From positions 1 through 17,196 of the forward strand of contig NW_027018535.1 of the NCBI RefSeq assembly GCF_032854445.1: DNA of 17,196 nt, given 5' to 3'. The translations under genes were made by a program, and so were the position numbers. Below are positions 8,063 through 17,196 of this stretch, piece after piece; the first letter of the stretch is position 1, and every line of letters begins with the position of its first letter. This DNA is from Liolophura sinensis (taxonomy: Eukaryota > Mollusca > Polyplacophora > Chitonida > Chitonidae). The notes beneath the pieces were generated by a model. That model worked only from the letters and a program-made list of their open reading frames with translations. It made no database searches and had not been told where the DNA came from.

Positions 8063-8611
8063 TTGAATGATCATTTATGTCATAATCACGTGCCCAGCAA
8101 CTGCTCTTACTCCATGGAAACCAGGGAAATTTGCAATTTTTCAACAGCTGCCGATACCTGGCTCAATTCGGCATCTTTTGGCACCTTACTGAAGTGGGTC
8201 AGTGTTCAGTTGTACTTTTTACAGCAGACTGTATCAAGTACCTTGTGTTTTTTATGTACAAATGGTGTGGTTTTTCTACACGTAGATAAAGACATTGAGA
8301 TTGTCTTCGACTTAGAAGTAAGACAATTGCTGGGTGAGTTAAATGGGCTTAGCCCAAAGATTTGACGTCTTCTGGGCTACCGAAGGGCACATAACTTATA
8401 GTCAAAAGTTGAATATAGTAATGACCAGTCGCGATTGTACAGAGTACAGTGTAGCCGATTTCAATTAACAAAAAGACCAGGTAGAAATGCAAAAGTGGAA
8501 AAACTGTTCCAGTGCTGCTGGTAAGAGGCTAATCCGACGTATTTTGTGACGAGAAATCGAATGGTGCAAACCGCGTTGCTCTCCGACCAATAGTTTTGGC
8601 TGTAGTGACAA
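8063..8611 (+). repeat. Satellite monomer 15, class I with an H-leading tail
   Basis: The body equals copy 13. From about 8367 the tail is identical by eye to the tail of copy 10 (GTAGAAATG, TGTGACGAG, AATAGTTTTGG), and copy 16 (class H) follows. The tail and the next monomer therefore moved as one segment. Confidence 0.87.
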
Positions 8612-9160
8612 TTGAATGATCATTTATGTCATAATCACGTGCCCAGCAACGGCTCTTACTCCAGGGAAACCAGGGAAATTTGCAATTTTTCAACAGCTGC
8701 CGATGCCTGGCTCAATTCCGCATCTTTTGGCACCTTATTGAAGTGGGTCAGTGTTCAGTTGTACTTTTTACAGCAGACTGTATCAAGTACCTTGTGTTTT
8801 TCACGTACAAATGGTGTGGTTTTTCTACACGTAGATAATAACATTGAGATTGTCTTGGACTTAGAAGTAAGGCAATTGCTGGGTGAGTTAAATGGGCTTA
8901 GCCCAAAGATTTGACGTCTTCTGGGCTACCGAAGGGCACATAACTTATAGTCAAAAGTTGAATATAGTAACGACCAGTCGCGATTGTACAGAGTACAGTG
9001 TAGCCGATTTCAATTAACAAAAAGACCAGGCAAAAATGCAAAATTGGAAAAATTTTTCCAGTGCTGCTGGTAAGAGGCTAATCCGACGTATTTTGTGACG
9101 ACAAATCGAATGGTGCAAACCGCGTTGCTCTCCGACCAATACTTTTGGCTGTAGTGACAA
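8612..9160 (+). repeat. Satellite monomer 16, class H
   Basis: The body equals copy 11. Its tail, AAAATTGGAAAAATTTTTCC with GACGACAAATCG, is shared with copy 24. Both copies lead into class A. Confidence 0.88.
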
Positions 9161-9710
9161 TTGAATGATCATTTATGTCACAATCACGTGCACAGCAACG
9201 GCTCTTACTCCATGGAAACCAGGGAAATTTGCAATTTTTCAACAACTGCCGATACCTGGCTCAATTCCGCATCTTTTGGCACCTTATTCATGTGGGTCTG
9301 TGGTCAGTTGTACTTTTACACCAGACTGTATCAAATACCTTTTGTTTTTTTTATGTACAAATGGTGTGGTTTTTCTACACGTAGATAAAGACATTGACAT
9401 TGTCTTGGACTTAGAAGTAAGACAATTGCTGAGTGAGTTAAATGGGCTTGGCCCAAAGATTTCAGGTCTTCTGGGCTACCGAAGGGCACATAACTTATAG
9501 TCAAAAGTTGAATATAGTAATGACCAGTCGCGATTGTACAGAGTACAGTGTAGCCGATTTCAATTAACAAAAAGACCAGGCAAAAATGCAAAAGTGGAAA
9601 AACTGTTCCAGTGCTGCTGGTAAGAGGCTAATCCGACGTATTTTGTGACGAGAAATCGAATGGTGCAATCCGCGTTGCTCTCCAACCAATACTTTTGGCT
9701 GTAGCGACAA
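9161..9710 (+). repeat. Satellite monomer 17, A/D hybrid
   Basis: The front is class A, like copy 25: GTCACAATC, GTGCACAGC, TTATTCATGTGGGTCTG, the one-T deletion before ACACCAGAC, CAAATACCTTTTG, ATTGACATTG and GCTGAGTGAG. The tail is class D: GGCAAAAATG, CAATCCGCG, CTCCAACC. Class E follows directly. Private variants are an eight-T run before ATGTAC and GGGCTTGGCCC, which breaks the 13-bp palindrome. Confidence 0.87.
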
Positions 9711-10259
9711 TTCAATGATCATTTATGTCATAATCACGTGCGTAACAACGGCTCTTACTCCATGGAAACCAGGGAAATTTGCAATTTTTCAACAGCTGCC
9801 GATACCTGGCTCAATTCCGCATCTTTTGGCACCTTACTGAAGTGGGTCAGTGTTCAGTTGTACTTTTTACAGCAGACTGTATCAAGTACCTTGTGTTTTT
9901 CACGTACAAATGGTGTGGTTTTTCTACACGTAGATAAAGACATTGAGATTGTCTTCGACTTAGAAGTAAGGCAATTGCTGGGTGAGTTAAATGGGCTTAG
10001 CCCAAAGATTTGACGCCTTCTGGGCTACCGAAGGGCACATAACTTATAGTCAAAAGTTGAATATAGTAATGACCAGTCGCGATTGTACATAGTACAGTGT
10101 AGCCGATTTCAATTAACAAACAGACCAGACAAAAATGCAAAAGTGGAAAAACTGTTCCAGTGCTGCTGGTAAGAGGCTAATCCGACGTATTTTGTGACGA
10201 GAAATCGAATGGTGCAAACTGCGTTGCTCTCCGACCAATACTTTTGGCTGTAGTGACAA
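9711..10259 (+). repeat. Satellite monomer 18, class E
   Basis: Has CGTAACAACGG, GATACCTGG, CTTCGAC, GACGCC, GTACATAGTAC and AAACAGACCAGAC like the other E copies. It reads CACGTAC and CTACACG where copies 5 and 8 have CATGTAC and CTAGACG. Confidence 0.87.
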
Positions 10260-10808
10260 TTGAATGATCATTTATGTCATAATCACGTGCCCAGCAACGG
10301 CTCTTACTCCATGGAAACCAGGGAAATTTGCAATTTTTCAACAGCTGCCGATGCCTGGATCAATTTGGCATCTTTTGGCACCTTACTGACGTGGGTCAGT
10401 GTTCAGTTGTACTTTTTACAGCAGACTGTATCAAGTACCTTGTGTTTTTCACGTACAAATGGTGTGGTTTTTCTACACGTAGATAAAGACATTGAGATTG
10501 TCTTGCACTTAGAAGTAAGGCAATTGCTGGGTGAGTTAAATGGGCTTAGCCCAAAGATTTCAGGTCTTCTGGGCTACCGAAGGGCCCATAACTTATAGTC
10601 AAAAGTTGAATATAGTAATGACCAGTCGCGATTGTACAGAGTACAGTGTAGCCGATTTCAATTAACAAAAAGACCAGGCAAAAATTCAAAAGTGCAAAAA
10701 CTGTTCCAGTGTTGCTGGTCAGAGGCTAATCCGACGTATTTTGTGACGAGAAATCGAATGATGCAATCCGCGTTGCTCTCCGACCAATACTTTTGGCTGT
10801 AGTGACAA
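10260..10808 (+). repeat. Satellite monomer 19, class F
   Basis: Has AATTTGGCATC, CTGACGTGGG, CTTGCAC, CAGGTC and GGGCCCAT as in copies 9 and 30, plus a private CTGGATCAA. Its tail (AAAAATTCAAAAGTGC, GTTGCTGGTCAG, and private AATGATGCAATCC) leads into class I. Confidence 0.87.
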
Positions 10809-11357
10809 TTGAATGATCATTTATGTCATAATCACGTGCCCAGCAACTGCTCTTACTCCATGGAAACCAGGGAAATTTGCAAATTTTCAACAGCTGCCGA
10901 TGCCTGGCTCAATTCCGCATCTTTTGGCACCTTACTGAAGTGGGTCAGTGTTCAGTTGTACTTTTTACAGCAGACTGTATCAAGTACCTTGTGTTTTTTA
11001 TGTACAAATGGTGTGGTTTTTCTACACGTAGATAAAGACATTGAGATTGTCTTCGACTTAGAAGTAAGACAATTGCTGGGTGAGTTAAATGGGCTTAGCC
11101 CAAAGATTTGACGTCTTCTGGGCTACCGAACGGCACATAACTTATAGTCAAAAGTTGAATATAGTAATGACCAGTCGCGATTGTACAGAGTACAGTGTAG
11201 CCGATTTCAATTAACAAAAAGACCAGGTAAAAATGCAAAAGTGGAAAAACTGTTCCAGTGCTGCTGGTAAGAGGCTAATCCGACGTATTTTGTGACGAGA
11301 AATCGAATGGTGCAAACCGCGTTTCTCTCCGACCAAGACTTTTGGCTGTAGTGACAA
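10809..11357 (+). repeat. Satellite monomer 20, class I
   Basis: I-like (AACTGCTC, TTTTTTATGTAC, CTTCGAC, AAGACAATTG, GACGTC) but with GATGCC, TTCCGC and a private GCAAATTTTC. The tail has CCGCGTTTCTC as in class C, and a private ACCAAGACTTT. Confidence 0.83.
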
Positions 11358-11906
11358 TTGAATGATCATTTATGTCATAATCACGTGCCCAGCAACGGCT
11401 CTTACTCCATGGAAACCGGGGAAATTTGCAATTTTTCAACAGCTGCCGATGCCCTACTCAATTCCGCATCTTCTGCCACCTTACTGAAGTGGGTCAGTGT
11501 TCAGTTGTACTTTTTACAGCAGACTGTATCAAGTACCTTGTGTTTTTCACGTACAAATGGTGTGGTTTTTCTACACGTAGATAAAGACATTGAGATTGTC
11601 TTAGACTTAGAAGTAAGACAATTGCTGGGTGAGTTAAATGGGCTTAGCCCAAAGATTTGACGTCTTCTGGGCTACCGAAGGGCACATAACTTATAGTCAA
11701 AAGTTGAATATAGTAATGACCAGTCGCGATTGTACAGAGTACAGTGTAGCCGATTTCAATTAACAAAAAGACCAGGTAAAAATGCAAAAGTGGAAAAACT
11801 GTTCAAGTGCTGCTGGTAAGAGGCTAATCCGACGTATTTTGTGACGAGAAATCGAATGGTGCAAACCGCGTTGCTCCCCGACCAATACTTTTGGCTGTAG
11901 TGACAA
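11358..11906 (+). repeat. Satellite monomer 21, class J (single copy)
   Basis: Private variants are ACCGGGGAAAT, GATGCCCTACTC, CATCTTCTGCCACC, CTTAGAC and GTTCAAGTGC. The rest follows the consensus. No second member is in the window. Confidence 0.82.
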
Positions 11907-12455
11907 TTGAATGATCATTTATGTCATAATCACGTGCCCAGCAACGGCTCTTACTCCATGGAAACCAGGGAAATTTGCAATTTTTTAACAGCTGCCGATG
12001 CCTGGCTCAATTCCGCATCTTTTGGCACCTTACTGAAGTGGGTCAGTGTTCAGTTGTACTTTTTACAGCAGACTGTATCAAGTACCTTGTGTTTTTCATG
12101 TACAAATGGTGTGGTTTTTCTACACGTAGATAATAACATTAAGATGGTCTTCGACTTAGAAGTAAGGCAATTGCTGGGTGAGTTAAATGGGCTTAGCCCA
12201 AAGATTTCAGGTCTTCTGGGCTACCGAAGGGCACATAACATATAGTCAAAAGTTGAATATAGTAATGACCAGTCGCGATTGTACATAGTACAGTGTAGCC
12301 GATTTCAATTAACAAAAAGACCAGGCAAAAATGCAAAATTGGAAAAATTGTTCTAGTGCTGCTGGTAAGAGGCTAATCCGAGGTATTTTGTGACGAGAAA
12401 TCGAATGGTGCAATCCGCGTTGCTCTCCGACCAATACTTTTGGCTGTAGCGACAA
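11907..12455 (+). repeat. Satellite monomer 22, class K (single copy)
   Basis: The first half resembles class D (TTTTTTAACAGC). The second half resembles class B (CATGTAC, GATAATAAC, CTTCGAC), apart from ATTAAGATGG and CAGGTC. Private changes are ACATAACATATAG, GTTCTAGTGC and CCGAGGTATT. It may be an old hybrid. Confidence 0.8.
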
Positions 12456-13005
12456 TTGAATGATCATTTATGTCATAATCACGTGCACAGCCACGGCTCT
12501 TACTCCATGGAAACCAGGGAAATTTGCAATTTTTCAACAGCTACCGATACCTGGCCCAATTCCGCATCTTTTGGCACCTTACTGAAGTGGGTCAGTGTTC
12601 AGTTGTACTTTTTACAGCAGACTGTATCAAGTACCTTGTGTTTTTTATGTACAAATGGTGTGGTTTTTCTACACGTAGATAAAGACATTGAGATTGTCTT
12701 GGACTTAGAAGTAAGAGAATTGCTGGGTGAGTTAAATGGGCTTAGCCCAAAAGATTTGACGTCTTCTGGTCTACCGAAGGGCACATAACTTATAGTCAAA
12801 AGTTGAATATAGTAATGACCAGTCGCGATTGTACAGAGTACAGTGTAGCCGATTTCAATTAACAAAAAGACCAGGTAAAAATGCAAAAGTGGAAAAACTG
12901 TTCCAGTGCTGCTGGTAAGAGGCTAATCCGACGTATTTTGTGACGAGAAAGCGAATGGTGCAGAGCGCGATGCTCTCCGACCAATACTTTTGGCTGTAGT
13001 GACAA
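12456..13005 (+). repeat. Satellite monomer 23, class L
   Basis: Private changes are CACAGCCACGG, GCTACCGATACCTGGCCC, AAGAGAATTG, an extra A in CCCAAAAGATTT (giving 550 bp) and TCTGGTCTACC. The tail GCAGAGCGCGATGC matches copy 0 and leads into the H' copy. Confidence 0.82.
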
Positions 13006-13554
13006 TTGAATGATCATTTATGTCATAATCACGTGTCCAGCAACGGCTCTTACTCCATGGAAACCAGGGAAATTTGCAATTTTTCAACAGCTGCCGATGC
13101 CTGGATCAATTCCGCATCTTTTGGCACCTTACTGAAGTGGGTCAGTGTTCAGTTGTACTTTATACAGCAGACTGTATCAAGTACCTTGTGTTTTTCATGT
13201 ACAAATGGTGTGGTTTTTCTACACGTAGATAATAACATTGAGATTGTCTTGGACTTAGAAGTAAGGCAATTGCTGGGTGAGTTAAATGGGCTTAGCCCAA
13301 AGATTTGACGTCTTCTGGGCTACCGAAGGGCACATAACTTATAGTCAAAAGTTGAATATAGTAACGACCAGTCGCGATTGTACATAGTACAGTGTAGCCG
13401 ATTTCAATTAACAAAAAGACCAGGCAAAAATGCAAAATTGGAAAAATTTTTCCAGTGCTGCTGGTAAGAGGCTAATCCGACGTATTTTGTGACGACAAAT
13501 GGAATGGTGCAAACGGCGTTGCTCTCCGACCAATACTGTTGGCTGTAGTGACAA
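13006..13554 (+). repeat. Satellite monomer 24, class H-prime
   Basis: The second half is H-like (GATAATAAC, CTTGGAC, GACGTC, TAACGACC). The tail is that of copy 16 (AAAATTGGAAAAATTTTTCC, GACGACAAAT). The first half lacks the H markers CCAGGG and TTATTGAAG and has private GTGTCCAGC and CTTTATACAG. It precedes class A. Confidence 0.82.
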
Positions 13555-14102
13555 CTGAATGATCATTTATGTCACAATCACGTGCACAGCAACGGCTCTT
13601 ACTCCGTGGAAACCAGGGAAATTTGCAATTTTTCAACAGCTGCCGATACCTGGCTCAATTCCGCATCTTTTGGCACCTTATTCATGTGGGTCTGTTGTCA
13701 GTTGTACTTTTACACCAGACTGTATCAAATACCTTTTGTTTTTTATGTACAAATGGTGTGGTTTTTCTACACGTAGATAAAGACATTGACATTGTCTTGG
13801 ACTTAGAAGTAAGACAATTGCTGAGTGAGTTAAATGGGCTTAGCCCAAAGATTTCAGGTCTTCTGGGCTACCGAAGGGCACATAACTTATAGTCAAAAGT
13901 TGAATATAGTAATGACCAGTCGCGATTGTACAGAGTACAGTGTAGCCGATTTCAATTAACAAAAAGACCAGGTAAAAATCCAAAAGTGGAAAAACTGTTC
14001 CAGTGTTACTGGTAAGAGACTAATCCGACGTATTTTGTGACGAGAAATCGATTGGTGCAAACCGCGTTGCTCTCCGACCAATACTTTTGGCTGTAGTGAC
14101 AA
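13555..14102 (+). repeat. Satellite monomer 25, class A
   Basis: The only full A copy in the window. It has GTCACAATCACGTGCACAGC, TTATTCATGTGGGTCTG, one T fewer before ACACCAGAC, CAAATACC, ATTGACATTG, GCTGAGTGAG, CAGGTC and the tail AAAAATCCAAAAG. The anchor is mutated to CTGAATG, and CCGTGG replaces CCATGG. Length is 548 bp. Confidence 0.87.
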
Positions 14103-14651
14103 TTGAATGATCATTTATGTCATAATCACGTGCCCAGCAACGGCTCTTACTCCAGGGAAACCAGGGAAATTTGCAATTTTTCAACAGCTGCCGATGCCTG
14201 GCTCAATTCCGCATCTTTTGGCAACTTACTGAAGTGGGTCAGTGTTCAGTTGTACTTTTTACAGCAGACTGTATCAAGTACCTTGTGTTTTTCATGTACA
14301 AATGGTGTGGTTTTTCTACACGTAGATAATAACATTGAGATTGTCTTCGACTTAGAAGTAAGACAATTGCTGGGTGAGTTAAATGGGCTTAGCCCAAAGA
14401 TTTGACGTCTTCTGGGCTACCTAAGAGCACATAACTTATAGTCAAAAGTTGAATATAGTAATGACCAGTCGCGATGGTACATAGTACAGTGTAGCTGATT
14501 TCAATTAACAAAAAGACCAGGCAAAAATGCAAAAGTGGAAAAACTGTTCCAGTGCTGCTGGTAAGAGGCTAATCCGACGTATTTTGTGACAAGAAATCGA
14601 ATGGTGCAAACCGCGTTGCTCTCCGACCAATACTTTTGGCTGTAGCGACAA
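14103..14651 (+). repeat. Satellite monomer 26, class B
   Basis: Matches copy 2 in CCAGGG, GGCAACTTACTG, GATAATAAC, CTTCGAC, CTAAG, CGATGGTACATAG, GTAGCTGATT and GACAAGAAATC. It lacks copy 2's extra C and has CTAAGAGCAC. Confidence 0.88.
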
Positions 14652-15200
14652 TTCAATGATCATTAATGTCTTATTCACGTGCCCAGCAACGGCTCTTATT
14701 CCATGGAAACCAAGGATATTTGCAATTTTTTAACAGCTGCCGATGCCTGGCCCAATTCCGCATCTTTTGGCACCTTATAAATGTGGTTCAGTGTTTAGTT
14801 GTACTTTTTACAGCAGACTGTATCAAGTACTTTGTGTTTTTCATGTACAAATGGTCTGGTTTTTCTACACGTAGATAAAGACATTGAGATTGTCTTCGAC
14901 TTAGAAGAAAGGCAATTGCTAGGTGAGTTAAATGGGCTTAGCCCAAAGATTTGACGTCTTCTGGGCTACCAAAGGGCCCATAACTTATAGTCAAAAGTTA
15001 AATATAGTAATGACCAGTCGCGATTGTACAGAGTACAGTGTAGCCGATTTCAATTAACAAAAAGAACAGGTAAAAATGCAAAAGTGGAAAAACTGTTCCA
15101 GTGCTGCTGGTAAGAGGCTAATCCGACGTATTTTGTGACGAGAAATCGAATGGTGCAAACCGCGTTTCTCTCCGACCAATACTTTTGGCTGTAGTGACAA
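14652..15200 (+). repeat. Satellite monomer 27, class C
   Basis: Matches copy 3 across its length (TTC anchor, ATTAATG, CCAAGGATATT, TATAAATGTGG, GAAGAAAGGC, CCAAAGGGCCC, AAAGAACAGG). Differences include GTCTTATTC, TTATTCCATGG, CTTCGAC and GTTAAATATAG. Confidence 0.88.
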
Positions 15201-15749
15201 TTGAATGATCATTTATGTCATAATCACGTGCCCAGCAACGGCTCTTACTCCATGGAAACCAGGGAAATTTGCAATTTTTTAACAGCTGCCGATGCCTGGC
15301 TCAATTCGGCATCTTTTGGCACCTTACTGAAGTGGGTCAGTGTTCAGTTGTACTTTTTACAGCAGACTGTATCAAGTACCTTGTGTTTTTCATGTACAAA
15401 TGGTGTGGTTTTTCTACACGTAGATAAAGACATTGAGATTGTCTTGCACTTAGAAGTAAGGCAATTGCTGGGTGAGTTAAATGGGCTTAGCCCAAAGATT
15501 TCAGGTCTTCTGGGCTACCGAAGGGCACATAACTTATAGTCAAAAGTTGAATATAGTAATGACCAGTCGCGATTGTACAGAGTACAGTGTAGCCGATTTC
15601 AATTAACAAAAAGACCAGGCAAAAATGCAAAAGTGGAAAAACTGTTCCAGTGCTGCTGGTAAGAGGCTAATCCGACGTATTTTGTGACGAGAAATCGAAT
15701 GGTGCAATCCGCGTTGCTCTCCAACCAATACTTTTGGCTGTAGCGACAA
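15201..15749 (+). repeat. Satellite monomer 28, class D
   Basis: Matches copies 4 and 7 (TTTTTTAACAGC, CTTGCAC, CAGGTC, tail CAATCCGCG/CTCCAACC). It shares TTCGGCATC with copy 7 and has CATGTAC where they have CACGTAC. Confidence 0.88.
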
Positions 15750-16298
15750 TTCAATGATCATTTATGTCATAATCACGTGCGTAACAACGGCTCTTACTCC
15801 ATGGAAACCAGGGAAATTTGCAATTTTTCAACAGCTGCCGATACCTGGCTCTATTCCGCATCTTTTGGCACCTTACTGAAGTGGGTCAGTGTTCAGTTGT
15901 ACTTTTTACAGCAGACTGTATCAAGTACCTTGTGTTTTTTATGTACAAATGGTGTGGTTTTTCTACACGTAGATAAAGACATTGAGATTGTCTTCGACTT
16001 AGAAGTAAGGCAATAGCTGGGTGAGTTAAATGGGCTTAGCCCAAAGATTTGACGCCTTCTGGGCTACCGAAGGGCACATAACTTATAGTCAAAAGTTGAA
16101 TATAGTAATGACCAGTCGCGATTGTACATAGTACAGTGTAGCCGATTTCAATTAACAAACAGACCAGACAAAAATGCAAAAGTGGAAAAACTGTTCCAGT
16201 GCTGCTGGTAAGAGGCTAATCCGACGTATTTTGTTAGGAGAAATCGAATGGTGCAAACTGCGTTGCTCTCCGACCAATACTTTTGGCTGTAGTGACAA
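15750..16298 (+). repeat. Satellite monomer 29, class E
   Basis: E markers are CGTAACAACGG, GATACC, CTTCGAC, GACGCC, ACATAG and AAACAGACCAGAC. It has TTTTTTATGTAC, GGCTCTATTCC, and CAATAGCTGG, which puts a TAG at 16014-16016. That last change is shared only with copy 31. Confidence 0.87.
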
Positions 16299-16848
16299 TT
16301 GAATGATCATTTATGTCATAATCACGTGCCCAGCAACGGCTCTTACTCCATGGAAACCAGGGAAATTTGCAATTTTTTCAACAGCTGCCGATGCCTGGCT
16401 CAATTTGGCATCTTTTGGCACCTTACTGACGTGGGTCAGTGTTCAGTTGTACTTTTTACAGCAGACTGTATCAAGTACCTTGTGTTTTTCACGTACAAAT
16501 GGTGTGGTTTTTCTACACGTAGATAAAGACATTGAGATTGTCTTGCACTTAGAAGTAAGGCAATTGCTGGGTGAGTTAAATGGGCTTAGCCCAAAGATTT
16601 CAGGTCTTCTGGGCTACCGAAGGGCCCATAACTTATAGTCAAAAGTTGAATATAGTAATGACCAGTCGCGATTGTACAGAGTACAGTGTAGCCGATTTCA
16701 ATTAACAAAAAGACCAGGTAAAAATGCAAAAGTGGAAAAACTGTTCCAGTGCTGCTGGTAAGAGGCTAATCCGACGTATTTTGTGAGGAGAAATCGAATG
16801 GTGCAAACTGCGTTGCTCTCCGACCAATACTTTTGGCTGTAGTGACAA
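16299..16848 (+). repeat. Satellite monomer 30, class F
   Basis: F markers are AATTTGGCATC, CTGACGTGGG, CACGTAC, CTTGCAC, CAGGTC and GGGCCCAT. An extra T before CAACAGC gives 550 bp. Confidence 0.87.
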
Positions 16849-17196
16849 TTGAATGATCATTTATGTCATAATCACGTGCCCAGCAACGGCTCTTACTCCA
16901 TGGAAACCAGGGAAATTTGCAATTTTTCAACAGCTGCCGATGCCTGGCTCAATTTGGCATCTTTTGGCACCTTACTGACGTGGGTCAGTGTTCAGTTGTA
17001 CTTTTTACAGCAGACTGTATCAAGTACCTTGTGTTTTTCACGTACAAATGGTGTGGATTTTCTACACGTAGATAAAGACATTGAGATTGTCTTCGACTTA
17101 GAAGTAAGGCAATAGCTGGGTGAGTTAAATGGGCTTAGCCCAAAGATTTGACGCCTTCTGGGCTACCGAAGGGCACATAACTTATAGTCAAAAGTT
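16849..17196 (+). repeat. Satellite monomer 31, partial, F/E hybrid
   Basis: The first 348 bp of a monomer cut by the window edge. The front is class F (AATTTGGCATC, CTGACGTGGG). The back is class E (CTTCGAC, CAATAGCTGG as in copy 29, GACGCC). A private GTGTGGATTTTC alters the U-loop. Confidence 0.85.

Larger units (their letters stand above)
6287..8483 (+). repeat. G-I dimer repeated twice without visible difference
   Basis: On reading, 6287-7384 and 7386-8483 (offset 1099 bp) show no difference. They are bounded by single differences at 6286/7385 (G versus A) and 7385/8484 (A versus G). All other monomer classes differ at many sites, so this is the youngest duplication visible here, or an assembly artefact. 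Confidence 0.82.
13555..16298 (+). repeat. Higher-order segment A-B-C-D-E, second copy of 375-3118
   Basis: Monomers 25-29 repeat the class order of monomers 1-5 at a constant offset of 13,179-13,180 bp (24 monomers). Each pair shares its class-specific variants, except that the first part of copy 1 is H-like. Class order preserved over five consecutive monomers supports a higher-order repeat rather than independent convergence. Confidence 0.85.
1..17196 (+). repeat. 549-bp tandem satellite array filling the window
   Basis: All of the sequence is direct head-to-tail copies of one unit of about 549 bp. The anchor motif TTGAATGATCA (or its TTC/CTG variants) recurs at 375, 923, 1473, 2022, 2570, 3119, 3668, 4217, 4766, 5315, 5865, 6414, 6964, 7513, 8063, 8612, 9161, 9711, 10260, 10809, 11358, 11907, 12456, 13006, 13555, 14103, 14652, 15201, 15750, 16299 and 16849. 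Spacings are 548, 549 or 550 bp, and no copy is inverted. Copies differ by scattered substitutions and single-base indels, and many variants are shared in sets, which defines monomer classes. Such arrays are typical of eukaryotic heterochromatin. The family and host are not recognised. Both window ends fall inside monomers, so the true array is longer. Confidence 0.98.

Noticed and set aside
12599-12886. Minus-strand open frames (also at 111-386, 3036-3230 and 9331-9591)
   Set aside because: They appear in only a few copies, because of private substitutions, and cross the most variable and most structured parts. Equivalent frames in neighbouring copies are closed. They are not genes.
375-17115. 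Recurring plus-strand open frames of about 70-112 codons in most monomers, including the one that contains METREICNF
   Set aside because: They recur because 549 is a multiple of three. Copies 3, 6 and 27 have an in-frame TAA, copies 29 and 31 a TAG, copies 10, 12, 14 and 30 an extra T, copies 1, 17 and 25 a T deletion, and copy 4 a base deletion. Many begin only at TTG. Two overlapping frames are open in the same copy. I recognise no domain, and nothing suggests codon-level conservation.
1-17196. CRISPR array or bacterial iteron/origin repeats
   Set aside because: The repeated unit is 549 bp with no unique spacers, and there are no cas, rep or other bacterial genes.
1-17196. CENP-B box, telomere repeats, rDNA/5S or snRNA/spliced-leader genes
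   Set aside because: I searched the consensus by eye for the CENP-B core, TTAGGG-type repeats and recognisable rRNA or snRNA segments and found none. AATTTTTC resembles an Sm site but lacks the flanking stems and the following G.
1-17196. Transposon or retroelement origin
   Set aside because: No terminal repeats, target-site duplications, transposase or reverse-transcriptase motifs are seen. Every copy abuts the next at the same phase, as in a satellite.

Overview
The whole window is one tandem satellite array. Every base belongs to a head-to-tail repeat of about 549 bp (548-550 bp). There are 30 complete monomers (375-16848) flanked by two partial ones (1-374 and 16849-17196). No array edge, unique flanking DNA, transposon, structural RNA gene or convincing protein gene is visible, so the window lies inside a longer array. 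Nothing bacterial is present (no operons, ribosome-binding sites or dense coding). The layout is that of eukaryotic constitutive heterochromatin, such as a centromeric, pericentromeric or subtelomeric satellite. I do not recognise the monomer and cannot name the host.

I numbered monomers from the conserved TTGAATGATCA motif (copy 1 starts at 375) and sorted them by shared diagnostic variants into classes A-L. The order read by eye is: 0=L, 1=H/A hybrid, 2=B, 3=C, 4=D, 5=E, 6=F/C hybrid, 7=D, 8=E, 9=F, 10=G, 11=H, 12=G, 13=I, 14=G, 15=I, 16=H, 17=A/D hybrid, 18=E, 19=F, 20=I, 21=J, 22=K, 23=L, 24=H', 25=A, 26=B, 27=C, 28=D, 29=E, 30=F, 31=F/E hybrid. The recurring order A-B-C-D-E-F-I-J-K-L-H suggests a higher-order repeat of roughly 11 monomers (about 6 kb). 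It has been rearranged by unequal exchange.

Region by region: 375-4765 holds A-B-C-D-E followed by a second C-D-E. 4766-9160 is F followed by recently amplified G/H/I copies, including a G-I dimer repeated without visible difference. 9161-13554 is a second higher-order unit that lacks B-C-D. 13555-16298 repeats the 375-3118 arrangement at a distance of about 13,180 bp. 16299 to the end is F plus an F/E hybrid.

Inside each monomer there is a palindromic anchor with a CACGTG box, a U-loop hairpin, a threefold TGGGCT/AGCCCA/TGGGCT element that could form alternative stems, a strongly conserved segment of about 90 bp, and a run of spaced A-tracts. Short open frames recur only because the monomer length is a multiple of three. 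They are broken by stops and frameshifts in many copies, and I do not call them genes. The main interest is the record of recombination (four hybrid monomers with mappable junctions), the excess of CpG/TpG-type class differences, and the conserved structural elements.
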